64,000 bases of DNA, taken from assembly GCF_000980815.1 (NCBI RefSeq), contig NZ_CP011311.1, positions 620,001 to 684,000 on the forward strand, given 5' to 3'. The position numbers and the translations under genes were made by a program. Origin of the DNA: Corynebacterium camporealensis (lineage in GTDB: Bacteria > Actinomycetota > Actinomycetes > Mycobacteriales > Mycobacteriaceae). Of this stretch, positions 25,396 through 34,584 are shown one piece after another. The notes below the pieces were generated by a model that saw nothing but the letters and a program-made list of their open reading frames with translations, searched no databases and had not been told where the DNA came from. Within the stretch, counting starts at the first letter, position 1. Each line of letters opens with the position of its first letter.

Positions 25396-26751
25396 TTAAA
25401 CCGTTGCGCGGGAGTGGGTGACCATTTCTTCCCACTCGACGTACTTCTTACGCTCGCGGCCTTCGGCTTCGCCTAGGGCGCGCTCGGCTGCATCGAGACG
25501 GCCAAAGTCGGCCCAGGTGAGGTAGTCAATTCCGCGTTCCTCAAACAGCTCAGTAATGTCGCCGCCGCGGGCTGGGGTGAGGTTGTTGGAAGCGGCATCG
25601 TCAAGCAGCATGCCAATGGTTTCGGTGGCATCGGACTTGGTGTTGCCAATCAGGCCTACCGGGCCGCGCTTAATCCAGCCGGTGGCATAAAGGCCAGGAA
25701 CGATAGCGCCGCTTTCGTCGACGACGTGACCGCCGTCGTTGCTAATGACGTTGCGCTGGGCGTCGAAAGGCACACCCTCGATGGCATCGGAGCGGTAGCC
25801 CACGGCCAAGTAGACCGCCTGGACAGGCCACTCGTTGTACTGGCCGGTGCCACGTACGCTGCCGTCGCCGTTGAGTTCGGTGCGCTCAGTGCGCACGCCG
25901 GTGACCTTGCCGTTCTCACCGAGGATTTCCACGGGCTGTTCAAAGAGGTGAATCTGCAAGGTATGCGGGGCGTCCTTGGGCTCACGAAGGGCGTATTGCT
26001 CGATAATCTGGCAGACCTGGTCCTGGGACTTGGAGTTCGAGCGTGCCTCCAGCGATGCCTCGTCGTAGTCGATGTCCTCGGGGTCAACAACGACGTTGAT
26101 AGACGGGGAGTGGTCCAGTTCCTTGAGCTCTAGCGGGGTGAACTTGGCCTGGGCCGGGCCGCGGCGGCCGAAGACGTGGACTTTCTCGGCTTGGTTCTGT
26201 GCCAGGGAGTCGTAAACGTTGTCCGGGATTTCGGTGACCTTGAGCTCATCGCCGGTCTTGGCCAGGATGCGGGCGACGTCCAGGCCAACGTTGCCCACGC
26301 CAATAACGGCGACTTCCTTGGCCGATAGATCCCAGTCGCGCTCAAAGCGCGGGTTGCCGTCATAAAAGCCAACGAACTCGCCTGCACCGTGCACGCCCTC
26401 GAGGTCCGCGCCGGGGATGTTGAGCTCACGGTCGCCAACCGCACCGGTGGCGAAGACGACGGCGTCGTAATGTTCTTGCAGTTCGGCAACGGTGATGTCC
26501 CGGCCAACGTGGACGTTGGTGAGCAGACGGATCTGTTCGGTTTCCATGACGCGGTGCAACGACTTCACAATGCCCTTGATGCGCGGGTGATCCGGGGCCA
26601 CACCGTAGCGAATCAGGCCAAAGGGGGCGGGCATTTGCTCAATGAGGTCAATCCGGACGTTGCCGCCGGTCTTTTTGACCAGGATGTCAGAGGCGTAAAT
26701 ACCGGCCGGACCTGCGCCGATTACAGCGACGCGCAATGGTTGCTCAGTCAT
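25396..26751 (-). CDS. fpr2: Ferredoxin-NADP+ reductase, FprA type
   Basis: The 451-residue flavoprotein has FAD-binding AVIGAGPAGIYASDIL at about 8-23, the adrenodoxin-reductase motif FGLIRYGVAPDHPRIK, NADP-binding IGVGNVGLDVARIL, and the C-terminal flavin contact ATGWIKRGPVGLIG. It passes electrons from NADPH to ferredoxin. Divergence from cysI suggests it feeds the ferredoxin-dependent sulfite reductase, as with fpr2-cysI in C. glutamicum. The 228-base gap between the two holds several GTCTA/TAGAC words. Confidence 0.92.
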   Translation of the reverse strand: MTEQPLRVAVIGAGPAGIYASDILVKKTGGNVRIDLIEQMPAPFGLIRYGVAPDHPRIKGIVKSLHRVMETEQIRLLTNVHVGRDITVAELQEHYDAVVFATGAVGDRELNIPGADLEGVHGAGEFVGFYDGNPRFERDWDLSAKEVAVIGVGNVGLDVARILAKTGDELKVTEIPDNVYDSLAQNQAEKVHVFGRRGPAQAKFTPLELKELDHSPSINVVVDPEDIDYDEASLEARSNSKSQDQVCQIIEQYALREPKDAPHTLQIHLFEQPVEILGENGKVTGVRTERTELNGDGSVRGTGQYNEWPVQAVYLAVGYRSDAIEGVPFDAQRNVISNDGGHVVDESGAIVPGLYATGWIKRGPVGLIGNTKSDATETIGMLLDDAASNNLTPARGGDITELFEERGIDYLTWADFGRLDAAERALGEAEGRERKKYVEWEEMVTHSRATV

Positions 26752-26902
26752 GGAGATGTCCTTTACAGCTAGTTGAAGTTCGTAGACAAAGTTGTATGTG
26801 ACGTACCTGGCATATCGAACCGTACTGTCTAGTTTGGCGCAAGGTTTCCAATTTCATTCTTGGAGCGTCTAGGTAAAAGTCCTGCTTATCTACCGAAAGT
26901 TG

Positions 26903-26942
26903 TTGAAAATAAAAAAGACCACTTTGTCTATAAATTTTAGAC
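26903..26942 (+). promoter_or_regulatory. Candidate cysI promoter with overlapping palindrome
   Basis: TTGAAA at 26903 and TCTATA at 26927 form a -35/-10 pair with an 18-base spacer. The -10 region is covered by GTCTA-N7-TAGAC (26926-26942). Further GTCTA or TAGAC words stand near 26782, 26827 and 26869. The layout suggests a repressor operator; the arms resemble the McbR box (TAGAC-N6-GTCTA) but in inverted order. Confidence 0.4.
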
Positions 26943-26979
26943 CGGTAAGTTGTGGTCATCCAAAGAAAGGTAATTAGCC

Positions 26980-28656
26980 ATGACTACTGCAACCAAGACT
27001 GCACGCAAGCGTCGCCCCAAAAAGCCTGAGGGGCAGTGGAAGATTGACGGCACTGCGCCGCTGAATCACGACGAGGAAGTAAAGCAGGAAGATGGTGGCT
27101 TATCTGCTCGTCAGCGCATTATCGATATCTATTCCAAGGAGGGCTTTGAGTCCATCCCCGCGGATGACCTAGCCCCGCGCTTTAAGTGGTTAGGCCTGTA
27201 TACCCAGCGCAAGCAGGATTTAGGCGGCGAGCTGACCGGTCAGGTCGACAATAGCGAGCTGCAGGATAAATACTTCATGATGCGCGTGCGCTTCGACGGC
27301 GGGCGCGTGTCCCCGGAGCAGCTGCGCGTGGTCGGCGAGATTAGTCGCGACTATGCGCGCTCGACCGCGGACTTTACCGATCGCCAAAACATCCAGCTGC
27401 ACTGGATTGAAATCGAAGACGTGCCGACCATCTGGGACAAGCTGGAAACAGTTGGCTTGTCTACCTTGATGGGCTGCGGCGACGTCCCGCGCGTCATTCT
27501 GGGCTCGCCGGTGGCAGGCGTGGCTGACGATGAAATCATCGACGCCACCCCAGCTATCGAGGACATCGCGAATAACTACCTTCCGCGCGAGGAGTTCCAC
27601 AACCTGCCGCGTAAGTTTAAGTCGGCCATTTCTGGCAATGCACGCCAGGACATTACTCACGAAATTCAGGACGTCGCCTTCGTTGGTGTTGACCACCCGG
27701 AGTACGGACCCGGCTTTGATTGCTTCGTCGGCGGTGGCTTGTCCACCAACCCGATGCTTTCGCAGTCGCTCGGTGCTTTCGTTCCACTCGAGCGCGTCCC
27801 GGAAGTCTGGGCCGGTGTCGCCGGTATCTTCCGTGACTACGGTTTCCGCCGCCTGCGCAACCGTGCGCGTTTGAAGTTCCTGGTGGCCCAGTGGGGCATC
27901 GAGAAGTTCCGCCAGGTACTCGAAGACGAATACCTGGACGCACCGTTGCAGGATGGCCTGCCGCTCAAGGTTCATCCCGGCAACCGCGACCACCTGGGCG
28001 TGCATAAGCAAAAAGACGGCAAGTACTACGTCGGTGTGAAGCCCACCGTGGGCCACGCCACCGGCGAGCAGCTCATCGCCATTGCCGATGTGGCAGAGAA
28101 CTTCGGCATTACCCGCATCCGCACCACCCCGATGAAGGAACTGCTCTTTCTCGATGTCGAAGAAGACCAGATTGCCGACCTGTCGAAGGCGCTGGATGAT
28201 ACCGGTTTGTATTCCCAGCCATCCGAATTCCGTCGCGGCGTCATTTCCTGCACCGGCCTGGAGTTCTGCAAGCTTGCGCACACCACCACCAAGGCGCGTG
28301 CGATTGAGCTGGTCGACATTCTGGAAGACACCCTCGACGACCTGGACGTGCCGCTGTCGATTTCGTTGAATGGCTGCCCGAACGCCTGCGCTCGCTCCCA
28401 GGTTGCAGACATTGGCTTCAAGGGCCAGACCGTCACCGATGCCGATGGCAACCGCACCGAAGGCTTCCAGGTCCACCTTGGTGGTGCACTCGGCCTGGAC
28501 CCGGACTTTGGCCGCAAGCTGCGCGGGCACAAAGTGCTTGCCGATGACGTCCCCGACTACGTCATCCGCCTAGTCACCAAGTACAAGGAACAGCGCCACG
28601 ACGGCGAACAATTCCGCGAGTGGGTGTTGCGCGCCGAGGACGGTGACCTGCAGTGA
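26980..28656 (+). CDS. cysI: Ferredoxin-dependent sulfite reductase
   Basis: The 558-residue product carries the siroheme/[4Fe-4S] cysteines 424, 430 (CTGLEFC), 466 and 470 (NGCPNAC). It contains two ferrodoxin-like repeats of the nitrite/sulfite reductase family. It reduces sulfite to sulfide with six electrons from ferredoxin. A basic N-terminal stretch (KTARKRRPKKPEG) precedes the core. AAAGGTAATTAGCC lies before the ATG. The stop overlaps the cysX start. Confidence 0.95.
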   Translation: MTTATKTARKRRPKKPEGQWKIDGTAPLNHDEEVKQEDGGLSARQRIIDIYSKEGFESIPADDLAPRFKWLGLYTQRKQDLGGELTGQVDNSELQDKYFMMRVRFDGGRVSPEQLRVVGEISRDYARSTADFTDRQNIQLHWIEIEDVPTIWDKLETVGLSTLMGCGDVPRVILGSPVAGVADDEIIDATPAIEDIANNYLPREEFHNLPRKFKSAISGNARQDITHEIQDVAFVGVDHPEYGPGFDCFVGGGLSTNPMLSQSLGAFVPLERVPEVWAGVAGIFRDYGFRRLRNRARLKFLVAQWGIEKFRQVLEDEYLDAPLQDGLPLKVHPGNRDHLGVHKQKDGKYYVGVKPTVGHATGEQLIAIADVAENFGITRIRTTPMKELLFLDVEEDQIADLSKALDDTGLYSQPSEFRRGVISCTGLEFCKLAHTTTKARAIELVDILEDTLDDLDVPLSISLNGCPNACARSQVADIGFKGQTVTDADGNRTEGFQVHLGGALGLDPDFGRKLRGHKVLADDVPDYVIRLVTKYKEQRHDGEQFREWVLRAEDGDLQ

Positions 28657-28901
28657 GTTTCCGCCGCAAACCCAACCCCAACCGCAACCACCCAGCGCAC
28701 TGCCCCTATTGCGCCGGCACGCAGCTTTTCCCGGATGAGGAAGGCGAATTCGCCTGGAAGTGCACGGAATGCCAACGCATTTTCTCTGTGATGTTCCACG
28801 GCCAAGACGACGCCCCCGTGCGTCCATCGCCAACCTTGTCCTCCCAGGAGGCCCTCCAGCGCTCACTTAAGCGCCGCGGCCACAGCACCGCACGAGGTTA
28901 A
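28653..28901 (+). CDS. cysX: CysX-like zinc-ribbon protein
   Basis: The 82-residue product has two CxxC pairs (CPYC and CTEC, about residues 17-20 and 37-40) that form a small metal-binding ribbon, and a basic C-terminus. The GTG start overlaps the cysI stop by four bases. In C. glutamicum the gene after cysI is cysX, proposed to help electron transfer to sulfite reductase. Whether the cysteines hold iron-sulfur or zinc cannot be read here. Confidence 0.85.
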   Translation: MSFRRKPNPNRNHPAHCPYCAGTQLFPDEEGEFAWKCTECQRIFSVMFHGQDDAPVRPSPTLSSQEALQRSLKRRGHSTARG

Positions 28902-28906
28902 TTGCC

Positions 28907-29584
28907 ATGACTGCACTTCTTACCTTGTCCCACGGTTCCCGCCACCCGCAGGCGCCCGCTGACATCGAGGCACTCACCCGCGAAGCTGCGCGCCGGGCCG
29001 AGGCCAGCAACTACCGCGCCGCCCACCTGGAGTTCAACACCCCGGACCTCACCACCGCTGCGCGTGAGTTGGCGGAAGCAGGGGAGCGCGAGGCCATCGT
29101 CGTACCGCTGCTGTTTACCCAGGGCTTTCACCATCGCCACGATGTGCCGCGCGCGCTTGACGATGCCGCTGCTACCTCCGGCCTCAACCTCCACCTCGCC
29201 GAGGGCCTGGGCACTGGCTGGGACATGGCCCGCACTCTGGCACGGCGCGCGCGTCCAGCACGCCAGTACGTGGTTTATTCGGTCGGTTCCGCGGACGACA
29301 ACGCCAACCTTGCTGTGGCGGAACTAGCGAACAAGGTTGAAGAACTCACCGGCGTTCCCACGCAGGAAGCCTTTGCCACCCGCGGTGGGGCGGAGATGAT
29401 CCGTGGCGAGGACGCATTAGATCTCGACGTCTTGCCGCTATTTGTGGCACACGGTTTGTTACTAGATAAACTTCCCGCTGCTTACCAGCGCCCGTTGGGT
29501 ACCGCGCTTGCGGAGGTAGTAGCGGATCGATACCTCACTGGTGTCGATGGCATCGCGTATCACCGCGAGAAAGTAGGCCTGTAA
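28907..29584 (+). CDS. Sirohydrochlorin chelatase (CbiX/SirB type)
   Basis: The 225-residue product has the metal-site histidine motif LSHGSRHPQAP at the N-terminus and FTQGFHHRHDVP about 70 residues later, with a second, partly degenerate half (LPLFVAHGLLLDKLPAAY). It would insert iron into sirohydrochlorin to make siroheme for CysI, using the product of the methyltransferase at 30577. The C. glutamicum counterpart in the same operon is called cysY. It starts five bases after cysX and overlaps the permease gene by one base. Confidence 0.88.
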   Translation: MTALLTLSHGSRHPQAPADIEALTREAARRAEASNYRAAHLEFNTPDLTTAARELAEAGEREAIVVPLLFTQGFHHRHDVPRALDDAAATSGLNLHLAEGLGTGWDMARTLARRARPARQYVVYSVGSADDNANLAVAELANKVEELTGVPTQEAFATRGGAEMIRGEDALDLDVLPLFVAHGLLLDKLPAAYQRPLGTALAEVVADRYLTGVDGIAYHREKVGL

Positions 29585-30570
29585 TGGTTACTCTGCTTCT
29601 TATTGCCCTTGCTGGTTTGGCTGCCCAGCTTGTCGATGGCGGCATCGGCATGGGCTTCGGCGTCACCTCCACCACGCTGCTTCTCCTGGCCGGACTCGGT
29701 CCAGCCCAAGCCTCCGCTGTTGTCCACACCGCGGAGCTGGGCACCACCTTTGCTTCCGGTATTAGCCACTGGCGTTTCGGCAACGTCGACTGGAAGATTG
29801 TCCTCAAACTCGGCGTTCCCGGCGCGATCGCCGCCTTTGCCGGTGCAACCGTGCTGTCGAATATCTCCACCGATGCCGCAACCCCTATCACTTCACTGAT
29901 TCTGGTTTGCATCGGTATTAACCTCATCTGGCGTTTCTCCCGCGGTCGTACCCGTCGGCAGAGCGCCCAGCGCGCTCACTCCACTGGTTTCCTGGCCAGC
30001 CTCGGCCTTGTCGGCGGTTTCGTCGATGCCACCGGTGGCGGCGGCTGGGGTCCGGTCTCGACCTCGACGTTGATGGCGATTGGTAAGGAACAGCCCCGCC
30101 GCATCGTCGGCACCGTGAATACCGCGGAGTTTATCGTCACTGCTGGTGCCACCTTGGGCTTCGTGCTCGGCTTGTGGGAAGACATCGTCGCCCACTTCGC
30201 CGCCGTGGTCGCCCTGCTGATCGGTGGCGTTATCGCCGCTCCGATTGCCGCGTGGATGGTCTCTCGCCTCAACCCGGTCATGCTGGGTGGCTTCGTGGGC
30301 ACCGCCATTGTCGCGTTGAACTTCGACAAGGTCGCTGCCGGCACGGAGACCTACTTCGGCTGGTCCGTTCCGGGCTGGCTCACCCCAGCGGTCGTCATTA
30401 CCGTGCTGATGTTGGGCGTGCTGTTGACCTTCCAGGGCGTGCAGCGCAATCGCGCTGCCCGTGCCGCCGAGGCGGACTCTGATAACCGCAGCCGCCCCGA
30501 GCCGCACACCCTGCGCAACGTGGTCGACTCCGAACCCAAGGGCACCAAGGTCCGCCAGCGAGGACGTTAG
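29584..30570 (+). CDS. cysZ: TauE/SafE-type sulfur-anion permease
   Basis: The 328-residue membrane protein has about eight hydrophobic spans and the paired family repeat GGIGMGFGVTSTTLLLLAGL and GGFVDATGGGGWGPVSTSTL. TauE/SafE proteins move sulfite, sulfonates or sulfate. In C. glutamicum the equivalent gene is cysZ, a sulfate importer. Given the lack of sulfate-activating genes here, sulfite import or export is equally possible. The C-terminus is Arg-rich and cytosolic. Confidence 0.85.
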   Translation: MVTLLLIALAGLAAQLVDGGIGMGFGVTSTTLLLLAGLGPAQASAVVHTAELGTTFASGISHWRFGNVDWKIVLKLGVPGAIAAFAGATVLSNISTDAATPITSLILVCIGINLIWRFSRGRTRRQSAQRAHSTGFLASLGLVGGFVDATGGGGWGPVSTSTLMAIGKEQPRRIVGTVNTAEFIVTAGATLGFVLGLWEDIVAHFAAVVALLIGGVIAAPIAAWMVSRLNPVMLGGFVGTAIVALNFDKVAAGTETYFGWSVPGWLTPAVVITVLMLGVLLTFQGVQRNRAARAAEADSDNRSRPEPHTLRNVVDSEPKGTKVRQRGR

Positions 30571-30576
30571 TCCTTA

Positions 30577-31332
30577 TCAGTTCGCTCGGTTGCCGGGCGT
30601 CAGCCCGGCCACCTCGCCGATGACGTAGACCGTCGGCGGGGTGATGTCTTTTTCTGCCATGGTTGCTCCGAGTTCTTGGAGTTGGCAGCGGAAGCTGCGT
30701 TCGCCGTCCATGGTGCCTTCTTGGATGATGGCGACAGGGGTGGTGCCGGGTAGGCCGCCGTCGATAAGCGCATCGGCGATAGCAGCGGCATTTTTCACGC
30801 CCATGATGACAGATAGGGTGGCGCGGCTTTGGGCGAGGGCTTCCCAGTTGACCAGGGACTTGGGGTGTCCGGGTGGGAGGTGGCCGGAGACAACCGTGAA
30901 GCCGTGGACGATGCCGCGTTGGGTTACTGGTGTGCCAGCCAGGCCCGGAACGGCGACAGCAGAAGTCACGCCGGGGATGACTTCGAAGGTGAGGTTGGCT
31001 TTGGTGAGTGCCTGGATTTCTTCGAAGCCGCGGCCGAAGACGAAGGGATCGCCGCCTTTTAAGCGTGCGACTTTCTTGCCGGCGGTGGCGTGTTCGATGA
31101 GCAGTTCGTTGATTTTCTCCTGCGTAATCGACTTTTTGTAGGGCAGTTTGGAGACGTCGATGATGTGTTTGCTGGAGACATCGCAAAGCTGCTCTAACTG
31201 CGCGGTGGGCCCTAGGTGATCGGCGAGGATGACCTCGGCGTCTTGGAGGGCGCGCATGCCGCGGACGGTAATCAGGTCCCACGCGCCGGGACCGCCGCCA
31301 ATGAGGGTGACAGGGTATGTGACACTAGTCAT
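30577..31332 (-). CDS. cobA: Uroporphyrinogen-III C-methyltransferase
   Basis: The 251-residue SAM-dependent methyltransferase shows the family motifs LIGGGPGAWDLITVRGMRAL at the N-terminus, RLKGGDPFVFGRGFEE near residue 85 and VIPGVTSAVAVPGLAGTPVT. It makes precorrin-2, the precursor of sirohydrochlorin, for siroheme. It is convergent with the sulfur permease and belongs functionally to the sulfite reductase cluster. No precorrin-2 dehydrogenase domain is fused or adjacent, so that step must be encoded elsewhere. Confidence 0.93.
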   Translation of the reverse strand: MTSVTYPVTLIGGGPGAWDLITVRGMRALQDAEVILADHLGPTAQLEQLCDVSSKHIIDVSKLPYKKSITQEKINELLIEHATAGKKVARLKGGDPFVFGRGFEEIQALTKANLTFEVIPGVTSAVAVPGLAGTPVTQRGIVHGFTVVSGHLPPGHPKSLVNWEALAQSRATLSVIMGVKNAAAIADALIDGGLPGTTPVAIIQEGTMDGERSFRCQLQELGATMAEKDITPPTVYVIGEVAGLTPGNRAN

Positions 31333-31371
31333 GGCCCATTAGTGTAGTAGTCGCTACTATGCTTGGGGCCC

Positions 31372-32400
31372 ATGGATGACGATTACTTCAGTGGTAGCGA
31401 CTACGACCCCGAAACAGTGCGCTTTTTCGATATTGCGCACGAGGGGGCGCAGGTTCGTTTGCTGGCAGAGGCGGTTCCAGAATGGGCAAGGCAGCTTAGT
31501 GGTCTGCAGCCCCGGTCGTTGATTTTGTTGCCGACTGATCCCATTGCGCGCATTGCAGCACATGCTGCGATTGCGTTGGCAGAACCGCTGCGTTTGCCGG
31601 TGGTGGTCACCGAATCGCTGCCGCAGTATGTCGGCGCGCTGGATATCGTGGTCGTGCTCGGGGAAGCAGGGGAGTGCGAGTGGGCATCGCATAGCTTGAT
31701 TAATGCCGATCGCCGCGGTGCGCACACGATTTTGATTGGGCCACCGCGCGGTCCGTTGCTGGACGATGCCCCGGATGATGTGTTGGTGGCACCGCACCTG
31801 CCGACCGCGGAAGGATCGTCGCCGGCGCGTTTCTTTGCTGGTTTGGCCATGGTGATTGGTCTGTTGGAGCGTGACCCGGAGTACGTGCGTGAGCTGCTTA
31901 ACGATGCCGCCGCAGCCGTCGATGAGGAACTGACTCGTCTGTCGCCAGAACATGATGCGGCAACCAATCCGGGGCGGCAGCTGCGTGAGTTCGTGGACGG
32001 TGCGCAGGTCGTCCACAGTCATGGCGTCGATACGCGTGCCCAGGGTGATGTGCAGCGCCGCATTCCTATCGATGCAATGGTGGCCCGCTGTGCCGCAGCC
32101 ATCTGGGCAGCACAGGGCTTAGGCGGCACCTATACCGCGCCGGAGGACCTGCCGCGCGTGCAGGCAATGAACCAGGCGACAAAGTCACAAAGTGATGACA
32201 TATTCTTTGACCCGTTCCTGGATGCTTCACCCGATGACAAGCCTTTGGTACCGTTAAAAGTCGTCTTATGGGGGCAGGAGGAAACGTCCCTGCCCAACAC
32301 GATGGCTGTGGCAAGCGCGGATCCCAACCTGGGAGAACTCGCCCGCGCGCTGCAGCTTGTTACGCGCGCCTACGCCGCGACCGCCTACGACATTGCTTAA
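31372..32400 (+). CDS. TobH-like SIS-domain protein
   Basis: The roughly 342-residue product resembles the actinobacterial TobH proteins that precede manA: an acidic N-terminus, alpha/beta segments SLILLPTDPIARIAAHAA and ALDIVVVLGEAGECEWA typical of a degenerate SIS (sugar isomerase) fold, and a helical C-terminal part. The role is unknown; linkage to mannose metabolism is by position. The ATG at 31372 with GGGG upstream is preferred over a TTG nine bases earlier. manA follows after eight bases. Confidence 0.8.
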   Translation: MDDDYFSGSDYDPETVRFFDIAHEGAQVRLLAEAVPEWARQLSGLQPRSLILLPTDPIARIAAHAAIALAEPLRLPVVVTESLPQYVGALDIVVVLGEAGECEWASHSLINADRRGAHTILIGPPRGPLLDDAPDDVLVAPHLPTAEGSSPARFFAGLAMVIGLLERDPEYVRELLNDAAAAVDEELTRLSPEHDAATNPGRQLREFVDGAQVVHSHGVDTRAQGDVQRRIPIDAMVARCAAAIWAAQGLGGTYTAPEDLPRVQAMNQATKSQSDDIFFDPFLDASPDDKPLVPLKVVLWGQEETSLPNTMAVASADPNLGELARALQLVTRAYAATAYDIA

Positions 32401-32408
32401 GGAAGTAC

Positions 32409-33626
32409 ATGCAGCTGCTCAATAGCGCCTCGCGCCACTACTCCTGGGGTTCTCGTACGATGATCCCGGAGCTTATCGGTGAACCGAAGGCCGACCGTCC
32501 CCTCGCGGAGCTGTGGTACGGTGCCCATCCTGCCGCACCCTCCACGGTGGGTGAGGAGCCTTTGAATGCGCTTATCGATGCCGCCCCGGACACCCAGCTG
32601 GGCCAGCGCGTTCAGGCTGACTTCGGCGACCGCTTGCCTTTCTTGATGAAGCTGCTGGCTGCCGAAGAGCCACTGTCGCTGCAGGCACACCCCTCTAAAG
32701 CTCAGGCTGAGGAGGGTTTTGCCCGCGAAAACGAGCAGGGCATTGACCTTTCGGCCAGCAACCGCAACTACAAGGACGACAACCACAAGCCCGAGCTCAT
32801 CGTGGCGCTCACGGAGTTCTACGCCATGGCTGGTTTCCGTCCGCTGGCACAGACGCGTGAGCTTTTCGATGCCCTCGATTGCCCCGACTTAGCCCGCTAC
32901 CAAGCGATGCTGGTCGAAGGCGAGGACGCCGAATCAGACAATCTGCGCACGCTGTTTACCACCTGGATTACGATTCCTTCGGCGAACCGCAAGCAGCTCA
33001 TCAACGCCATTGTTGATGCCGCGCAGAAGCTGTTGGAGAACCTGCCTGCCGATGACTGGAAGGCACAGGTCCTGCGCACCATCATCGACCTAGATGAGCG
33101 CTACCCGGATGACGTCGGCGTGCTGGGCGCATTGTTGCTTAACCACATCGTCTTACAACCCGGCGAGGCCCTCTTCCTAGCTGCCGGCAAGCTGCACGCC
33201 TACGTCCACGGCATGGGCGTGGAAATCATGGCCAATTCCGACAACGTGCTGCGCGGTGGCCTAACCCCGAAGTTCGTCGATGTTCCCGAACTGGTCAAGG
33301 TGCTCGACTACGTCGCCATCAAGGACCCACGGATTCACACCCAGACCGGCACCAGCGCCCGCGTGGAGAATGGCACCTGCCGTGCCTACCCAGTCCCAGT
33401 CGACGACTTCCGCCTCGACTGCCTCGAACTCGAAGCCAACGGCACCGCCGCCGTCGCCCACGACGGCCCACTAGTCCTGCTCAACACCGCAGGCGAAACC
33501 GAACTCACCAGCGGCGAGAACACCGAAACCCTTCGCCCCGGCCAAGCCGTCTGGGTACCAGCTTCCGACGGCGAAGTCACCGTTAACGCGACCGCTAAGT
33601 CGCAGCTATTCATCGCGCGGGCTTAA
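32409..33626 (+). CDS. manA: Mannose-6-phosphate isomerase
   Basis: The 405-residue type I isomerase has zinc-site segments LQAHPSKAQAEEGF and DDNHKPELIVALTEF and the loop AGKLHAYVHGMGVEIMANSD. It interconverts fructose-6-phosphate and mannose-6-phosphate and feeds pmmA and the guanylyltransferase. The ATG at 32409 has GGAAG upstream and leaves only eight bases to tobH, so the two are probably co-transcribed. A terminator follows at 33665. Confidence 0.95.
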   Translation: MQLLNSASRHYSWGSRTMIPELIGEPKADRPLAELWYGAHPAAPSTVGEEPLNALIDAAPDTQLGQRVQADFGDRLPFLMKLLAAEEPLSLQAHPSKAQAEEGFARENEQGIDLSASNRNYKDDNHKPELIVALTEFYAMAGFRPLAQTRELFDALDCPDLARYQAMLVEGEDAESDNLRTLFTTWITIPSANRKQLINAIVDAAQKLLENLPADDWKAQVLRTIIDLDERYPDDVGVLGALLLNHIVLQPGEALFLAAGKLHAYVHGMGVEIMANSDNVLRGGLTPKFVDVPELVKVLDYVAIKDPRIHTQTGTSARVENGTCRAYPVPVDDFRLDCLELEANGTAAVAHDGPLVLLNTAGETELTSGENTETLRPGQAVWVPASDGEVTVNATAKSQLFIARA

Positions 33627-33664
33627 CGCGGCTCAACACAATTTCGCCCCAGCATAGGGATCGA

Positions 33665-33696
33665 AAAGGCGCGGTAGCGATTGCTACCGCGCCTTT
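33665..33696. terminator. Bidirectional terminator after manA
   Basis: AAAGGCGCGGTAGC pairs perfectly with GCTACCGCGCCTTT around GATT. Flanking A and T runs allow use from both convergent genes. Confidence 0.92.
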
Positions 33697-33706
33697 CTTA
33701 TTGCTG

Positions 33707-34450
33707 TTACTGAGTAGGCGTTGGGGCAGGTGGGCCGCCGGTGGTGTCACGCTCAGCGGTTGGGGCGCGCTGCTCACCGTTGTCGTTTTCTTGTGGAGCG
33801 TTCTGCTGGGTGCGCTGAGTTTCCTGCGCATCCTGCGGCTCTGCAGAAGAACCAGGGGTCGTACCCGGGCGGAAGCCCGGTGGGAAAGTAACTTCGATCT
33901 TTTCCTCGTCCGACTGCTGCTCGGCTGGAACCGTTGGGCGATCCTCGCCAGATGGCTCCGGCTGCTGCGAGGATGGGGTTGGTTCCTGGGTGGTCGGGCG
34001 CTGCGTTGGCTGCGGTTGCACCGGCTGCTGCTGCGGCTGGGTTGGCTGCGCAGGCTGCTGATCCGACAAGCTATCCGGACGGTAGTAGCGGGTTGGCTCT
34101 GCAGCTTGGCCGCCACTGTTAACTACAGCGTTCGGGGCAAGAAAGGGGTCTTCGCCCTGTGCATAAGGTTGTGCAGGCTCCTGGCGTTGTGGCTGCGCAG
34201 GTCGCTGGTCGTCTTCGTTGTCCCGGCTGGAGGAGGTGGTCTCCGATTCGCTCGACGAGGAGCTGGTCGTGGATTCTTCCTCACTGGTTGCCTCAATGTT
34301 GGAAGACGATTCGATGGCGGTCGAGTCATTAGCCAGAGTGGTGTTGGGCACGCTCACACGCCACACCAGAAAGCCAATGGCTACTGCGGCGAGCAGGCCG
34401 ACTGCAAAAAATGCAATGACTCGGCGCGAGTCTGTGTTCACCACTTTCAC
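33707..34450 (-). CDS. Membrane-anchored Pro/Gln-rich protein of unknown function
   Basis: The 247-residue product has a short basic N-terminus and one membrane span (VIAFFAVGLLAAVAIGFLVW). The long extracytoplasmic region is nearly free of hydrophobic residues: first a Ser/Thr/Glu run, then many Gln-Pro repeats (QPAQPTQPQQQPVQPQPTQ). A small ordered island IEVTFPPGFRPGTTP lies near the C-terminus. The composition suggests a wall-spanning spacer. The GTG at 34450 is preferred because AAAGGGGAAAG precedes it. I recognise no family. Confidence 0.7.
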   Translation of the reverse strand: MKVVNTDSRRVIAFFAVGLLAAVAIGFLVWRVSVPNTTLANDSTAIESSSNIEATSEEESTTSSSSSESETTSSSRDNEDDQRPAQPQRQEPAQPYAQGEDPFLAPNAVVNSGGQAAEPTRYYRPDSLSDQQPAQPTQPQQQPVQPQPTQRPTTQEPTPSSQQPEPSGEDRPTVPAEQQSDEEKIEVTFPPGFRPGTTPGSSAEPQDAQETQRTQQNAPQENDNGEQRAPTAERDTTGGPPAPTPTQ

Positions 34451-34584
34451 CGCTTTCCCCTTTCGCTGGTAACAAGACGATAACAACAGTAGCATGATCA
34501 TTGCATCTTGAGAACAGAAATTTTTGCAGGACCGCTACTTTGCCGCGTTGATTGTGGTATAGACACCTTGTGAAGGGAGAAGCA

